From JAHECQ01 sp047638695 (lineage in GTDB: Bacteria > Actinomycetota > Acidimicrobiia > Acidimicrobiales > SZUA-35): a DNA stretch of 16,532 nucleotides. How positions within the stretch are numbered: the first letter of the stretch is position 1; every line of letters begins with the position of its first letter. Shown piece by piece: positions 1 to 7,097 of the stretch. Both the position numbers and the translations under genes were made by a program. The DNA is taken from the NCBI GenBank assembly GCA_047638695.1, contig JBLINY010000099.1, positions 1 to 16,532 on the forward strand, in the 5' to 3' direction. The notes below the pieces were generated by a model, which saw only the letters and a list, made by a program, of their open reading frames with translations, searched no databases and was not told where the DNA came from.

Positions 1-841
1 CTCCGAAGCCAGGGGCCTTGACAGCGACAGAGTTGAAGGTGCCACGAATCTTGTTGACAACAAGGGTGGCCAGCGCTTCGGCCTCGACGTCCTCGGCGAT
101 GATCGCGAGCGGCTTACCAGCTTGCATGACCTTCTCTAGCAACGGGAGTAGGTCAGCAACCTTCGAAATCTTGCCCGGGTGCAGAAGGACGTAGCAGTCC
201 TCCAGCACGGTCTCCATCGCTTCTGTGTCGGTCACGAAGTATGGCGAGATGAAACCTTTCTCGAACTGCATCCCTTCGGTGAACTCAAGTTCGATACCGA
301 ATGTGTTCGAGTCTTCGACCGTGATCACTCCGTCTTTGCCGACCTTGTCGAAGGCCTTCGCCAGGATCTTGCCGACCTTCGGGTCGGCGGCCGAGATCGT
401 GGCCACGGCTTCGATGTCGGACCGATCAGCTACCTCAACTGAGAGCTCCCCAATCGCTACAACGGCTGCACTGGTCGCCAGCTCGATGCCGCGCCGGAGC
501 GCCAACGGGTTGGCACCTGCAGCAATGTTGCGGAGCCCCTCACGAAGCATTGCTTGGGCCAACACCGTGGCGGTGGTCGTGCCGTCGCCGGCTACATCGT
601 TGGTTTGGGTGGCGACCTGTTTCACGAGTTGCGCACCCATGTTTTCGAAGGGGTCGACGAGATCGATCTCTTTGGCGATGGTTACCCCATCGTTCGTGAT
701 GGTCGGAGCGCCCCAGGTCTTGGAAAGGACGACGTTGCGACCCCTTGGACCCAGCGTGATCTTTACCGCGTCGGCCAAGGTGTCGACTCCGGCCTGGAGT
801 CGGCGCCGAGCCGACTCGTCATAGACGACTCTCTTTGACAT
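1..841 (-). CDS. groEL: Chaperonin GroEL, first copy, 5' part (runs off left edge)
   Basis: This is the N-terminal 280 codons of a 60 kDa chaperonin, the ATP-dependent protein-folding ring that works with GroES in the cytosol. The translation starts MSKRVVYDESARRRLQ and carries the family's early block (TLGPRGRNVVLSK), the nucleotide-binding GDGTTTATVLAQ and the apical-domain stretch ending at VKAPGFG at the window edge. About half of the usual 540 residues are visible and the frame is uninterrupted. It differs clearly from the second, complete GroEL at 4293-5933, so it is a diverged paralogue rather than a recent copy. The start is ATG at 841, 14 bases after the stop of a GroES-like tail, the same spacing as in the intact operon. 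No CIRCE element was seen upstream. The C-terminus lies outside the window, so its type (GGM or His-rich) is unknown. Confidence 0.95.
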   Translation of the reverse strand, partial: MSKRVVYDESARRRLQAGVDTLADAVKITLGPRGRNVVLSKTWGAPTITNDGVTIAKEIDLVDPFENMGAQLVKQVATQTNDVAGDGTTTATVLAQAMLREGLRNIAAGANPLALRRGIELATSAAVVAIGELSVEVADRSDIEAVATISAADPKVGKILAKAFDKVGKDGVITVEDSNTFGIELEFTEGMQFEKGFISPYFVTDTEAMETVLEDCYVLLHPGKISKVADLLPLLEKVMQAGKPLAIIAEDVEAEALATLVVNKIRGTFNSVAVKAPGFG

Positions 842-855
842 CTCAGTTGCTTCTC

Positions 856-960
856 TCAGCTTTGGGGCACATCGCCCATGGTTGCCAGCACATCGCTGGC
901 CGAAATGATCAGGAGATCCTGTCCACCGATGGCGATTTGAGCCTGTCTTTCTTCCCGCTC
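856..960 (-). pseudogene. groES: groES 3' remnant in front of the first groEL
   Basis: Minus-strand translation ending at the TGA at 858-856 reads QIAIGGQDLLIISASDVLA. It aligns without gaps to the C-terminus of the intact GroES at 5948-6235 (EISHEGDDLLILSARDVLA). The N-terminal half, including the mobile loop that docks on GroEL, cannot be found upstream, and the open frame has no ATG, GTG or TTG start before an upstream stop near 1062. The 14-base gap to the groEL start equals that in the intact operon. I read it as the decayed co-chaperonin gene of a duplicated groESL operon. It could also be the tail of an unrelated ORF, but the match and spacing make this unlikely. Confidence 0.7.
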
Positions 961-984
961 CAGAAGGGTCTGAAGTAGCTGGGC

Positions 985-1085
985 TGCCTTTGCCCATCGT
1001 GAAGCCGAAAGGCTAAAACGCCTAGTCCATCGACCGGCATCCTTCGTGTCAGGGTGCGGTCATGAGTTGTCCGAGACAGGCAGCC
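985..1085 (-). repeat. Diverged block shared with 7395-7505
   Basis: The segment aligns with the region upstream of the small membrane-protein gene at 7098-7319. Both contain CCATCGTGAA, then a CCATC..GGTCG/CCGGC stretch, then TTGTCCG(A/G)GACAGGC, in the same order and orientation. On the minus strand both encode a similar peptide: VDGLGV.....LHDG.....FW here and IDGLGV.....IHDG.....IW at 7.4 kb. The function is unknown; it may be the N-terminal part of an old gene or a shared leader. Here it runs straight into the groES remnant. Confidence 0.5.
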
Positions 1086-1318
1086 GATTCGTCTCAGGTG
1101 TTGAGTTCCAGCGACGACATCACGGTGAGCGACCCTCATCGGGTTGGTCAGAACTATCGGAGCAGCGCAACTGTTGCTGTGGGGAGGACTGAGCGTGAGG
1201 TGCCCTGCTGGCGATCCTTACTTCGCACACCATCAGCCGCGGGGAAGGTCGTCCTCATGGCTGCCTATCGCGTGCTTGTCCCCTTCCCGGCCTGACCAGC
1301 CGACCTCTTGCTACTGAC

Positions 1319-1384
1319 GGCCAGGGTCTTCGCATACGGCCCGTTCTCATCGACCATCCAGAAGATGCCAACGGGGCGACCGCG
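1319..1384 (-). pseudogene. Fragment of an inorganic pyrophosphatase gene
   Basis: This 66-base piece matches 13742-13807 inside the intact ppa gene at 58 of 66 positions. On the minus strand it encodes RGRPVGIFWMVDENGP followed by YAKTLA, against RGRPVGVFWMVDEKGP and DAKILA in the complete protein. Similarity stops abruptly on both sides. No catalytic Asp cluster is present, so this is a dead fragment. Most differences preserve or conserve the protein, which suggests it derives from a paralogue or a transferred copy rather than a fresh local duplication. Confidence 0.8.
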
Positions 1385-1523
1385 AAGCACGCCGACGCTA
1401 GGCCTCGTGACGTGAATGCGTCAGCCAGAGGACGCTCAGCAGTCATGACTGCGTCCGAGGCGGCGACCATCCTCAAAGGAGACAACGCCACCATGGTGTT
1501 GTGCATCACGAGGAGAGCACGAA

Positions 1524-2033
1524 ATGTCCCATTCAACGAAGGTTCGGACCATGGCGCTGGCCGCTCTTGCCGCAGGCGCTATGGCAATGAGCGCCTGCTC
1601 GACCGACGACGCAACAACCACGGCTGCGGAAGCCACGGATAGCGCAGTCGCTTCTGGCGCTGATGACGGTGCAACCGCCGCCCCAGCTACAGAGGCTCCA
1701 ACCACCGCGGCGCCCGCCGCTACCCCAACTACAGCGGCCTCCACCGAGACTTCGGCCGCCATCGACCTGACAGCCATCAGCTCGGCTTCTGTCGAGGTTG
1801 ATTCCGCGAGCAACACGCTCACGGGAACGACCAAGGAGGAGTGGGCAACAGTCAAGGCCGACTTGCAGAAGGCTGTCGACGCCAAGGCTGACATGGCGAG
1901 CAACGAGTGGACCACGTTCAAAGCCGATTTCACCAAGCTCGAGACGACCATCAAGGCCGACACAAGCGCTGGTGGAACCGACTTCCAGGCCTCATGGCAG
2001 ACCTTCGCAGCAGAGGTAGCGAAGGTCGTCTAA
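1524..2033 (+). CDS. Putative lipoprotein, Ala/Thr-rich, 169 aa
   Basis: The family was not recognised. The N-terminus has a short basic region, a hydrophobic core and a lipobox ending MSAC, with Cys25 as the predicted lipidated residue, so the mature protein should sit on the outer face of the membrane. Residues 26-75 are Ala/Thr/Pro-rich, typical of a flexible linker in secreted actinobacterial proteins. Residues 85-169 look helical, with repeated charged heptad-like stretches (EEWATVKADLQKAVDAKAD; NEWTTFKADFTKLETTIKAD), probably a small helical bundle. The ATG at 1524 is preceded by AGGAGAG at 1511-1517, a good ribosome binding site. A hairpin follows the stop. It is intact and stands alone on the plus strand among pseudogene fragments. 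Confidence 0.85.
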   Translation: MSHSTKVRTMALAALAAGAMAMSACSTDDATTTAAEATDSAVASGADDGATAAPATEAPTTAAPAATPTTAASTETSAAIDLTAISSASVEVDSASNTLTGTTKEEWATVKADLQKAVDAKADMASNEWTTFKADFTKLETTIKADTSAGGTDFQASWQTFAAEVAKVV

Positions 2034-2042
2034 TCATCCGGA

Positions 2043-2074
2043 GTCTGAGCCGGCTTCTCGATGCCGGTTCAGAC
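2043..2074 (+). terminator. Hairpin after the lipoprotein gene
   Basis: A 12-bp stem (GTCTGAGCCGGC with GCCGGTTCAGAC, one G-T pair) has an 8-base loop and begins 9 bases after the stop codon. No T-run follows, so it may act as a Rho-assisted stop or as a 3' stabiliser. Confidence 0.5.
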
Positions 2075-2173
2075 TTCGCACGGAGATTGGAGACAGATGA
2101 GTTACGGGCCGGATGTGCGTGTCGGCCCAGACGGCAGATTCAAGCACCGGAGGCTGCCCGAGATTTTCGCCGA

Positions 2174-3237
2174 GTCGAGCCGCCGAGCGTCATCCCCAAC
2201 GGTCCATTCTCTGCGACGTTCGTGGGGCGCACCTCTCCTAAAACTGAGCAAGCGGATTCCTCGCTCTCAGTGATTCGTCGCCGCCATGTCGGACGAGGAA
2301 TCCGCGAAGACCTCGAGATTCGCAACCACACCGCCGACCCGCTGCGCATCCACGTTGGAATGGAAGCGGGCACTGACTTCGCCAGTCTCTTCGACGTCAA
2401 GAGCGGCCGAACGCGACTCGCGGTTCGTGCCCATGGCAGGGCAACGCCCGGTGGCATCAGCTTCTCAAACCCCGACCAGTCGATCCACACCGAGCTTCGA
2501 TTTCATCCTCTATTCGACAACGACGACGACCGCATCGGCGCTGGCTGGGCCGTGATCGTGCCCGGCCGCGGGTCCTGGCGCCTGTGTACCGAAATCAGTG
2601 CAAAACTCGGCGGTAGCAGCACCGACCTCAGCTACAAGTGCGGCGACGCTGTTGCCGATGCAATCCCGGTACAGCGCCTCGACCAATGGCACAACGAGGT
2701 ACCCGGTATCAGTGCTGCGGATCCGAGAATCCAACGAGCTACAGATCAGGCGATCGAGGACCTCGGTGCACTCCGGATCTTCGACCCCGATCACCCCCAA
2801 CCGGGTGGTCGTTGCCGTCGGCGCTCCCTGGTTCATGACCCTGTTCGGCCGAGACTCGATCCTTGCTGCCTGGATGGCCCTTCTCGTCGATCACGATCTG
2901 GCTCGTGGGGTGTTGCAGTCTCTGGCCGAGCTTCAAGGGACAACCGAGAATCCGATCACCGTCCGGGCTCGAGAACCAGGGTTGGAAAGACTCCTTGGAC
3001 CGCTTCCGCCACCGCTATGGGACCATCACCAAAACCCCTATCGCCCTCTGCGAAGTGGAGGCTTCCAGAGCTCTTCGCAGGATTCGCGGCCAACGATCTG
3101 GCAGCCCCGGTCCCCTACCCATCGTCGTGCTCACCTCAGGCCTGTGCCGCGGCGGCACCGCTGCTACTCGTCCGTTCGCTACTCGGCCTCGAGTCTAACG
3201 CCCCCAACCAGAGCGTTCGAGTGAGGCCGTCTCCCGC
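2174..3237 (+). pseudogene. Broken glycogen debranching enzyme (amylo-alpha-1,6-glucosidase-like)
   Basis: Blocks typical of actinobacterial debranching enzymes occur in order but in different frames. The N-terminal domain is seen as VIPNGPFSATFVGRT and RGIREDLEIRNHTADP, then DFASLFDVKSGR, in the frame of base 2204. A frameshift near the C5 run at 2794-2798 leads to GAPWFMTLFGRDSILAAWM. Near 2960 the frame changes again and jumps to ENQGWKDSLDRF and TPIALCEVEA. Near 3070 it returns to the first frame with LPELFAGFAAND and VPYPSSCSPQACAAAAPLL. Intact family members are about 700 residues, while this stretch could hold only about 350, so roughly two internal stretches are deleted. The catalytic (alpha/alpha)6-barrel is therefore incomplete and no product is expected. 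A GT4 pseudogene lies immediately downstream on the same strand. Confidence 0.85.
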
Positions 3238-3339
3238 CTCATCGCTGAAGGGATTCACCGCGAGCGGGATTCCTTTGGCTGGTGGTCGCATTTCGATCAC
3301 GTACCAAGACGGGAAGATCCGACCTCGCCACCGCAGAGG

Positions 3340-3765
3340 GGGGATCGGGTCCTGTGTGCCCGATTCCTCGGCCGCAAGGCCCACGAAAAAGGCGCCCATC
3401 GAGCAATACGAATCGCTCGAGCCGCCGGCAAGCGCCTCGTGATCGCAGCCAAGATGCGCGAGGAGTCCGAACGCCGCTGCTTCGAAGCTGAGATCGAGCC
3501 ACTCCTCAATCCGATTCGCTGGCCAGAACCATTTGGGATGGTAATGATCGAAGCACTCGCCTGCGGAACACCCGTCATCTCCTTCCCCGAAGGCGCCGCC
3601 CCCGAGATCATCACCCCCGGCCGGGACGGCTTCCTCGGCGATACCGACGAAGCCCTCACCCAAGCTGTCGGGCGACTGCATCAGATCGACCGCGACGCTT
3701 GCCGGCGAACCGTGCTCCAACGCTTTAGCACTGTCCACATGACCCAGAACCGCCTAGATCTCTAG
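3340..3765 (+). pseudogene. Truncated GT4 (group 1) glycosyltransferase
   Basis: One open frame holds the C-terminal Rossmann half of a family 4 glycosyltransferase: FLGRKAHEKGAHRAIRIARA, then KMREESERRCFEAEIEPLL, then RWPEPFGMVMIEALACGTP with the usual EX7E-type motif region and FPEGAAPEIITPGRDGFL. Between EIEPLL and NPIRWPEPF about 40 residues normal for the family are missing. The N-terminal acceptor domain is absent and the C-terminus stops early after RFSTVHMTQ. The substrate is unknown; such enzymes use a nucleotide-sugar donor. Position directly after the debranching-enzyme remnant suggests both belonged to one glycan operon. A second, smaller piece of the same family is at 6469-6570. 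Confidence 0.8.
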
Positions 3766-4025
3766 GACTGGGTGCTCAAATGCGGACAACAACCTCGCTC
3801 GATCCCAGGTGCAATACCGAGCGATTTCGTCACCCTCTCGCCTGTCGATCTCGCGACATTTCCTGGCTCGATCCGTGATCTTGAGACAGAGCAGAGACCG
3901 ACGCTGAAGTTGACGCGGTGACGGGGCCACTCGCCGCGGTCTCGTACCGACTTCCGGTCGTCTACGCCGACCGACAGCGGGCCCAAGTCGCCGCACACGA
4001 GCCACGTCCCGAAGCTCGTCGCCAT
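3762..4025 (-). CDS. Possible small hypothetical protein, 87 aa
   Basis: This is a weak candidate. It has an unusually good ribosome binding site (AAGGAGG six bases before the ATG at 4025) and no homology I recognise. The overlapping minus frame (3754-4032) could also be coding toward its 3' end, where REGDEIARYCTWDRARLLSAF looks protein-like. A single ancestral gene with a frameshift is therefore possible. It lies downstream of the groEL terminator. Confidence 0.3.
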   Translation of the reverse strand: MATSFGTWLVCGDLGPLSVGVDDRKSVRDRGEWPRHRVNFSVGLCSVSRSRIEPGNVARSTGERVTKSLGIAPGIERGCCPHLSTQS

Positions 4026-4242
4026 CGAACACCTCCTTGCCAGCGGAGCATGCCGTTGTTGTGGTTCACGTCAGGGATGAGCGCCAAGTCAGCGCCGGAT
4101 GAGCTCAGATGCTGTCCTGCGGTGCAGCTAGAACCGGGGCAGGACCCGAAAGCAGCAGACATGGGCGTTGGAATGGAGATCCCTTGAACAAATTCCGCCG
4201 TGTGACCTTGAGGATCCGATCGTCTGATCAGTCGCAAACGTG
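3766..4242. other. Stretch without a firm gene between GT4 remnant and groEL terminator
   Basis: Apart from the doubtful minus-strand ORF at 3762-4025, I found no recognisable protein, RNA or repeat here. Positions 4030-4242 contain only short frames without good start sites. Confidence 0.5.
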
Positions 4243-4270
4243 AAACGCCGATCCCGAAGGATCGGCGTTC
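4243..4270 (-). terminator. Rho-independent-type terminator of groESL
   Basis: A perfect 11-bp stem (AACGCCGATCC with GGATCGGCGTT on the minus strand) closes a TTCG tetraloop, 23 bases after the groEL stop. It is followed on the minus strand by TTTCACGTTT, a modest T-rich tail. The stem is strong and well placed for ending the groESL transcript. Confidence 0.8.
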
Positions 4271-4292
4271 CAAACAATCGAGGCGAACCGAG

Positions 4293-5933
4293 TTACATCA
4301 TGCCGCCCATGCCGCCCATGTCGCCCATGCCCCCCATGCCCCCCATTCCGCCGCTCTCTTCGGGACCGTCGGCGACGAGCACCTCGGTCGTGAGAACGAG
4401 CGCCGCGATAGAGGCCGCGTTTTGCAGCGCAGCCCGGGTGACCTTGGCTGGATCGGTGATTCCGGCCTTCATGAGGTCCTCAATGGCACCGGTTGCGGCG
4501 TTGAGGCCAACATTGCCCTCCTCCTCTTCGACCTTGGCGACCATGATGGCCACTTCGAGGCCGGCGTTGTCGGCGATGAGGCGAGTAGGGGCATCGAGTG
4601 ATCGGAAGACGATCTCGGCGCCTGTCCGCTCGTCGCCCTTGAGCTTCTTGACAACCTTGGCGACGGCAGGACGTGCCCGTAGAAGTGCAGTCCCGCCACC
4701 GGCGACAACGCCCTCTTCGAGAGCAGCCCGAGTAGCGGACAACGCATCTTCGATGCGGTGCTTCTTTTCCTTGAGTTCGACCTCGGTGGCTGCGCCGACC
4801 TGAATGACGGCAACGCCGCCGGCCAACTTGGCGAGGCGCTCTTGGAGCTTCTCGCGATCCCAGTCCGAATCGGTGTTGTCGATCTCGGCCTTGATCTGGC
4901 TGACACGGCCTTCGACATCAGCCTTCGCGCCGGCGCCCTCGATGATGGTGGTGTTGTCCTTGGAAATGATCACCTTGCGAGCCGTCCCGAGCATGTCGAG
5001 GGTGACACCGTCGAGCTTCAGGCCGATCTCTTCCGAGACCACCTCTGCGCCGGTGAGAATGGCCATGTCCTGCATCATTGCCTTGCGACGCTCGCCAAAG
5101 CCAGGGGCCTTGACAGCAGCCGAAGCAAACGTGCCACGGATCTTGTTGACCACCATTGTCGCCAGCGCTTCACCCTCGATGTCCTCAGCGATGATCAACA
5201 GCGGCTTACCCGACTGCATGACCTTCTCGAGCACCGGCAGGAGGTCCTGCACGTTGGTGATCTTGCCCTGGTTGAACAGGATGTAGGGATCGTCGAGCGA
5301 CGTTTCCTGGCGATCCGGATCGGTCACGAAGTAGGGAGAGATATAGCCCTTGTCGAACTGCATGCCCTCGGTGAATTCGAGGTCGATGCCGAAGGTGTTC
5401 GACTCTTCGATCGTGACAACGCCGTCCTTGCCGACCTTGTCGATGGCATCCGCCAGCACCTTGCCGACGTTCTCATCGGCGGCGGAGATCGAGGCGACCT
5501 GAGCGATCTCACTCTTGTCCTCGATCTCCTTGGAGGACGCAGCGATGGACTCAACGGCAGCGGCTACCGCGGCCTCGATTCCCCGCTTCAACCCCATGGG
5601 GTTAGCGCCTGCCGCTACGTTGCGCAGGCCTTCCTTGATCAGGGCTTGGGCCAGCACCGTAGCGGTGGTGGTTCCGTCGCCGGCCACGTCGTTCGTCTTG
5701 GTGGCCACCTCCTTCACCAGCTGTGCGCCCATGTTCTCGAACGGATCGGAAAGCTCGATCTCACGAGCAATCGACACACCGTCGTTGGTAATGGTCGGCG
5801 CACCGAACTTCTTGTCGAGGACAACGTTGCGACCCTTTGGTCCCAAGGTCACCTTGACGGCGTCGGCCAGTTGGTTAACACCGGACTCGAGAGCCCTACG
5901 TGCTTGTTCGTCAAATTTGAGTTCTTTTGCCAT
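4293..5933 (-). CDS. groEL: Chaperonin GroEL, complete, 546 aa, GGM tail
   Basis: This is the ATP-driven folding chaperonin that forms a double heptameric ring and encloses client proteins with GroES. It has the usual length. Visible features are the start MAKELKFDEQARRALESGVN, TLGPKGRNVVLDKKFGAPTI (residues 29-48), the nucleotide motif GDGTTTATVLAQ (from residue 85), VKAPGFGERRKAMMQDMAIL in the apical domain, the ATP-site AALEEGVVAGGGTALL, and a C-terminal GGMGGMGGMGDMGGMGGMM tail, which in GroEL lines the cavity floor. It is co-transcribed with groES, 14 bases apart, under a CIRCE operator, and followed by a hairpin terminator. It is very likely the housekeeping and heat-shock chaperonin of this genome. 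The first copy at 1-841 is a diverged paralogue. Confidence 0.99.
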   Translation of the reverse strand: MAKELKFDEQARRALESGVNQLADAVKVTLGPKGRNVVLDKKFGAPTITNDGVSIAREIELSDPFENMGAQLVKEVATKTNDVAGDGTTTATVLAQALIKEGLRNVAAGANPMGLKRGIEAAVAAAVESIAASSKEIEDKSEIAQVASISAADENVGKVLADAIDKVGKDGVVTIEESNTFGIDLEFTEGMQFDKGYISPYFVTDPDRQETSLDDPYILFNQGKITNVQDLLPVLEKVMQSGKPLLIIAEDIEGEALATMVVNKIRGTFASAAVKAPGFGERRKAMMQDMAILTGAEVVSEEIGLKLDGVTLDMLGTARKVIISKDNTTIIEGAGAKADVEGRVSQIKAEIDNTDSDWDREKLQERLAKLAGGVAVIQVGAATEVELKEKKHRIEDALSATRAALEEGVVAGGGTALLRARPAVAKVVKKLKGDERTGAEIVFRSLDAPTRLIADNAGLEVAIMVAKVEEEEGNVGLNAATGAIEDLMKAGITDPAKVTRAALQNAASIAALVLTTEVLVADGPEESGGMGGMGGMGDMGGMGGMM

Positions 5934-5947
5934 GTTGGTCTTTCAGC

Positions 5948-6235
5948 TCACTTAACGATCGCGAGGACGTCGCGTGCGGACAGGATCAGAAGGTCGTCTC
6001 CCTCATGGGAGATTTCCGTGCCTCCATACTTCGAATAGACGACGACGTCGCCCTTCTTGACCTCCATAGGAACGAGGTCGCCGTTATCGGCCCGACGGCC
6101 TTCTCCAACGGCAAGAACGTCTCCCTGCTGGGGCTTCTCTTGCGCCGAATCAGGAATGACGAGCCCGCTAGCTGTAGCGGCTTCGGCGTCTTTAGCTTTG
6201 ACGACGATCCGGTCCTCGAGTGGTTGCAGATCCAT
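5948..6235 (-). CDS. groES: Co-chaperonin GroES, 95 aa
   Basis: This is the 10 kDa lid of the GroEL cage. The full family length is present: N-terminal MDLQPLEDRIVVKAKDAE, the mobile loop ATASGLVIPDSAQEKPQQGD (residues 20-39) that binds GroEL, the roof and body segment GDVVVYSKYGGTEI, and the C-terminal DDLLILSARDVLAIVK. The ATG at 6235 is preceded by GGGAG seven bases upstream. It is the first gene of the groES-groEL operon, with a CIRCE inverted repeat about 20 bases before the start. It is probably also the only GroES available to the first GroEL copy, whose own groES has decayed. Confidence 0.98.
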   Translation of the reverse strand: MDLQPLEDRIVVKAKDAEAATASGLVIPDSAQEKPQQGDVLAVGEGRRADNGDLVPMEVKKGDVVVYSKYGGTEISHEGDDLLILSARDVLAIVK

Positions 6236-6254
6236 GCGGTACTCCCGGTCACTA

Positions 6255-6281
6255 TTAGCACTCTCGGGGGGAGAGTGCTAA
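6255..6281 (-). promoter_or_regulatory. CIRCE operator (HrcA site) of groESL
   Basis: TTAGCACTC, nine bases, then GAGTGCTAA is a perfect match to the CIRCE consensus bound by the HrcA repressor. It lies 19 bases upstream of the groES start codon. By family knowledge, HrcA bound here represses the operon until heat stress. hrcA itself is not in this window. Confidence 0.97.
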
Positions 6282-6468
6282 CCACACAGTAAGGCAACGT
6301 TCCGCGTCACCCACCGAGATACGGAGAAAGACGCGGAATTCTTTGCGCGCGCGGCCGCTGGGTCGGCAACGGGTACCGCTGGCACTGTTGCATCGAGGAA
6401 ACGCATCGGTGATTGGCCAGGGTCTGAACAAGTTGATCACGTCTCCATCCATCGATGGGTGCAACAGA

Positions 6469-6570
6469 TCATTCGGGATGGTGATGATCGAAGCGCTCGC
6501 CTCCGGAACACCCGCCTGCTCCTTCCCGAAGGAGCAGGCGCCCGAGATCGTCACTGCCGGCAGCGACGGC
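6469..6570 (+). pseudogene. Second fragment of a GT4 glycosyltransferase
   Basis: The frame reads FGMVMIEALASGTPACSFPK then EQAPEIVTAGSDG, matching FGMVMIEALACGTPVISFPE and GAAPEIITPGRDG in the first GT4 remnant (3532-3633), with obvious base-level similarity. Nothing else of the enzyme is convincingly present around it. The middle of the fragment has turned into a perfect 12-bp palindrome (6513-6540). It lies upstream of the groESL promoter in opposite orientation and has no likely function. Confidence 0.75.
6513..6540. repeat. Perfect 12-bp inverted repeat inside the GT4 fragment
   Basis: CGCCTGCTCCTT and AAGGAGCAGGCG flank a CCCG loop. The homologous positions in the other GT4 remnant are not palindromic, so the hairpin arose after the gene decayed or was placed here. 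No T-run follows. Confidence 0.8.
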
Positions 6571-6901
6571 CGGCCCTGCCCCGAATCTTGCGACACTTCC
6601 CGCCTCGCCACTCGGCTTCGAGGGTGCGCGGCCCCCTATCGAGAAGCCATCGCATCCTGTCTTTCCAAACGAGTGTTGGCCTCCTCCGGTGACTCCATCG
6701 AGGTCGTGTTGGTTCAATTGCGACAGCCCAGAGCGTTGGGAGATGCTGGCCGAACAGGCCGCCAATCCCGACATCGTTTCCATCGCTGTTCTTCCAAACC
6801 TGGCGATGGTCGACTACATCGAGGCGTTCGTCCTCGCTACATCGGCAACCGTCTTGGCCAAGCAATCCCGTCGGCTCCTGGCGCGAGCGGGTGGCCACCG
6901 G
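6571..6901. other. Stretch without a recognised gene
   Basis: A plus-strand frame at about 6717-6858 reads in part PDIVSIAVLPNLAMVDYIEA, which is protein-like but unrecognised and lacks a credible start. It is probably further gene debris. No RNA gene or repeat was seen. Confidence 0.4.
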
Positions 6902-7096
6902 CTAGATCCCGGAGAGCAGACCGCTCGCAGCCGACAAGAGAAACAGATCGGTGAGAACCAGCAGGCCGAAAGCACACCAGGCCACGTGCGCTGAGAGCCA
7001 GCCGGTCGCAGATTCGAAAGGCTGCACGACCCCGCGGGACTGGATCGGGCCGTGAGCGGGGTGGGTTTTTGCTCTGGGTTCCTGGATCGCCCGCAT
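6902..7096 (-). CDS. Small single-TM membrane protein, 64 aa
   Basis: The family was not recognised. The ATG at 7096 lies one base after the TGA of the preceding gene (7098-7319), so translation is probably coupled. The first 30 residues are polar and Pro/His-containing. Residues 37-63 (HVAWCAFGLLVLTDLFLLS and on) form one hydrophobic segment reaching nearly to the C-terminus. This gives a tail-anchored layout, and the partner gene has the same one. The alternative longer frame starting at 7300 overlaps the partner gene and has no better start signal. Confidence 0.55.
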   Translation of the reverse strand: MRAIQEPRAKTHPAHGPIQSRGVVQPFESATGWLSAHVAWCAFGLLVLTDLFLLSAASGLLSGI

Positions 7097-7097
7097 C

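Noticed and set aside
1907..3442. 511-codon open frame on the plus strand
   Set aside because: It overlaps the lipoprotein gene and only parts of it match the debranching enzyme; the homology moves between frames, so it is a pseudogene with chance read-through, not a gene.
4758..6038. 426-codon open frame opposite groEL/groES
   Set aside because: It is a mirror frame of a strongly conserved GC-rich gene and has no family of its own.
6571..6901. Protein-like frame PDIVSIAVLPNLAMVDYIEA
   Set aside because: No start or family recognised; described only as possible debris.
7029..7071. CCCCGC...GCGGGG followed by TTTTT as a plus-strand terminator
   Set aside because: It lies inside the small membrane ORF on the other strand, the arms are short with a long loop, and no plus-strand gene ends nearby.
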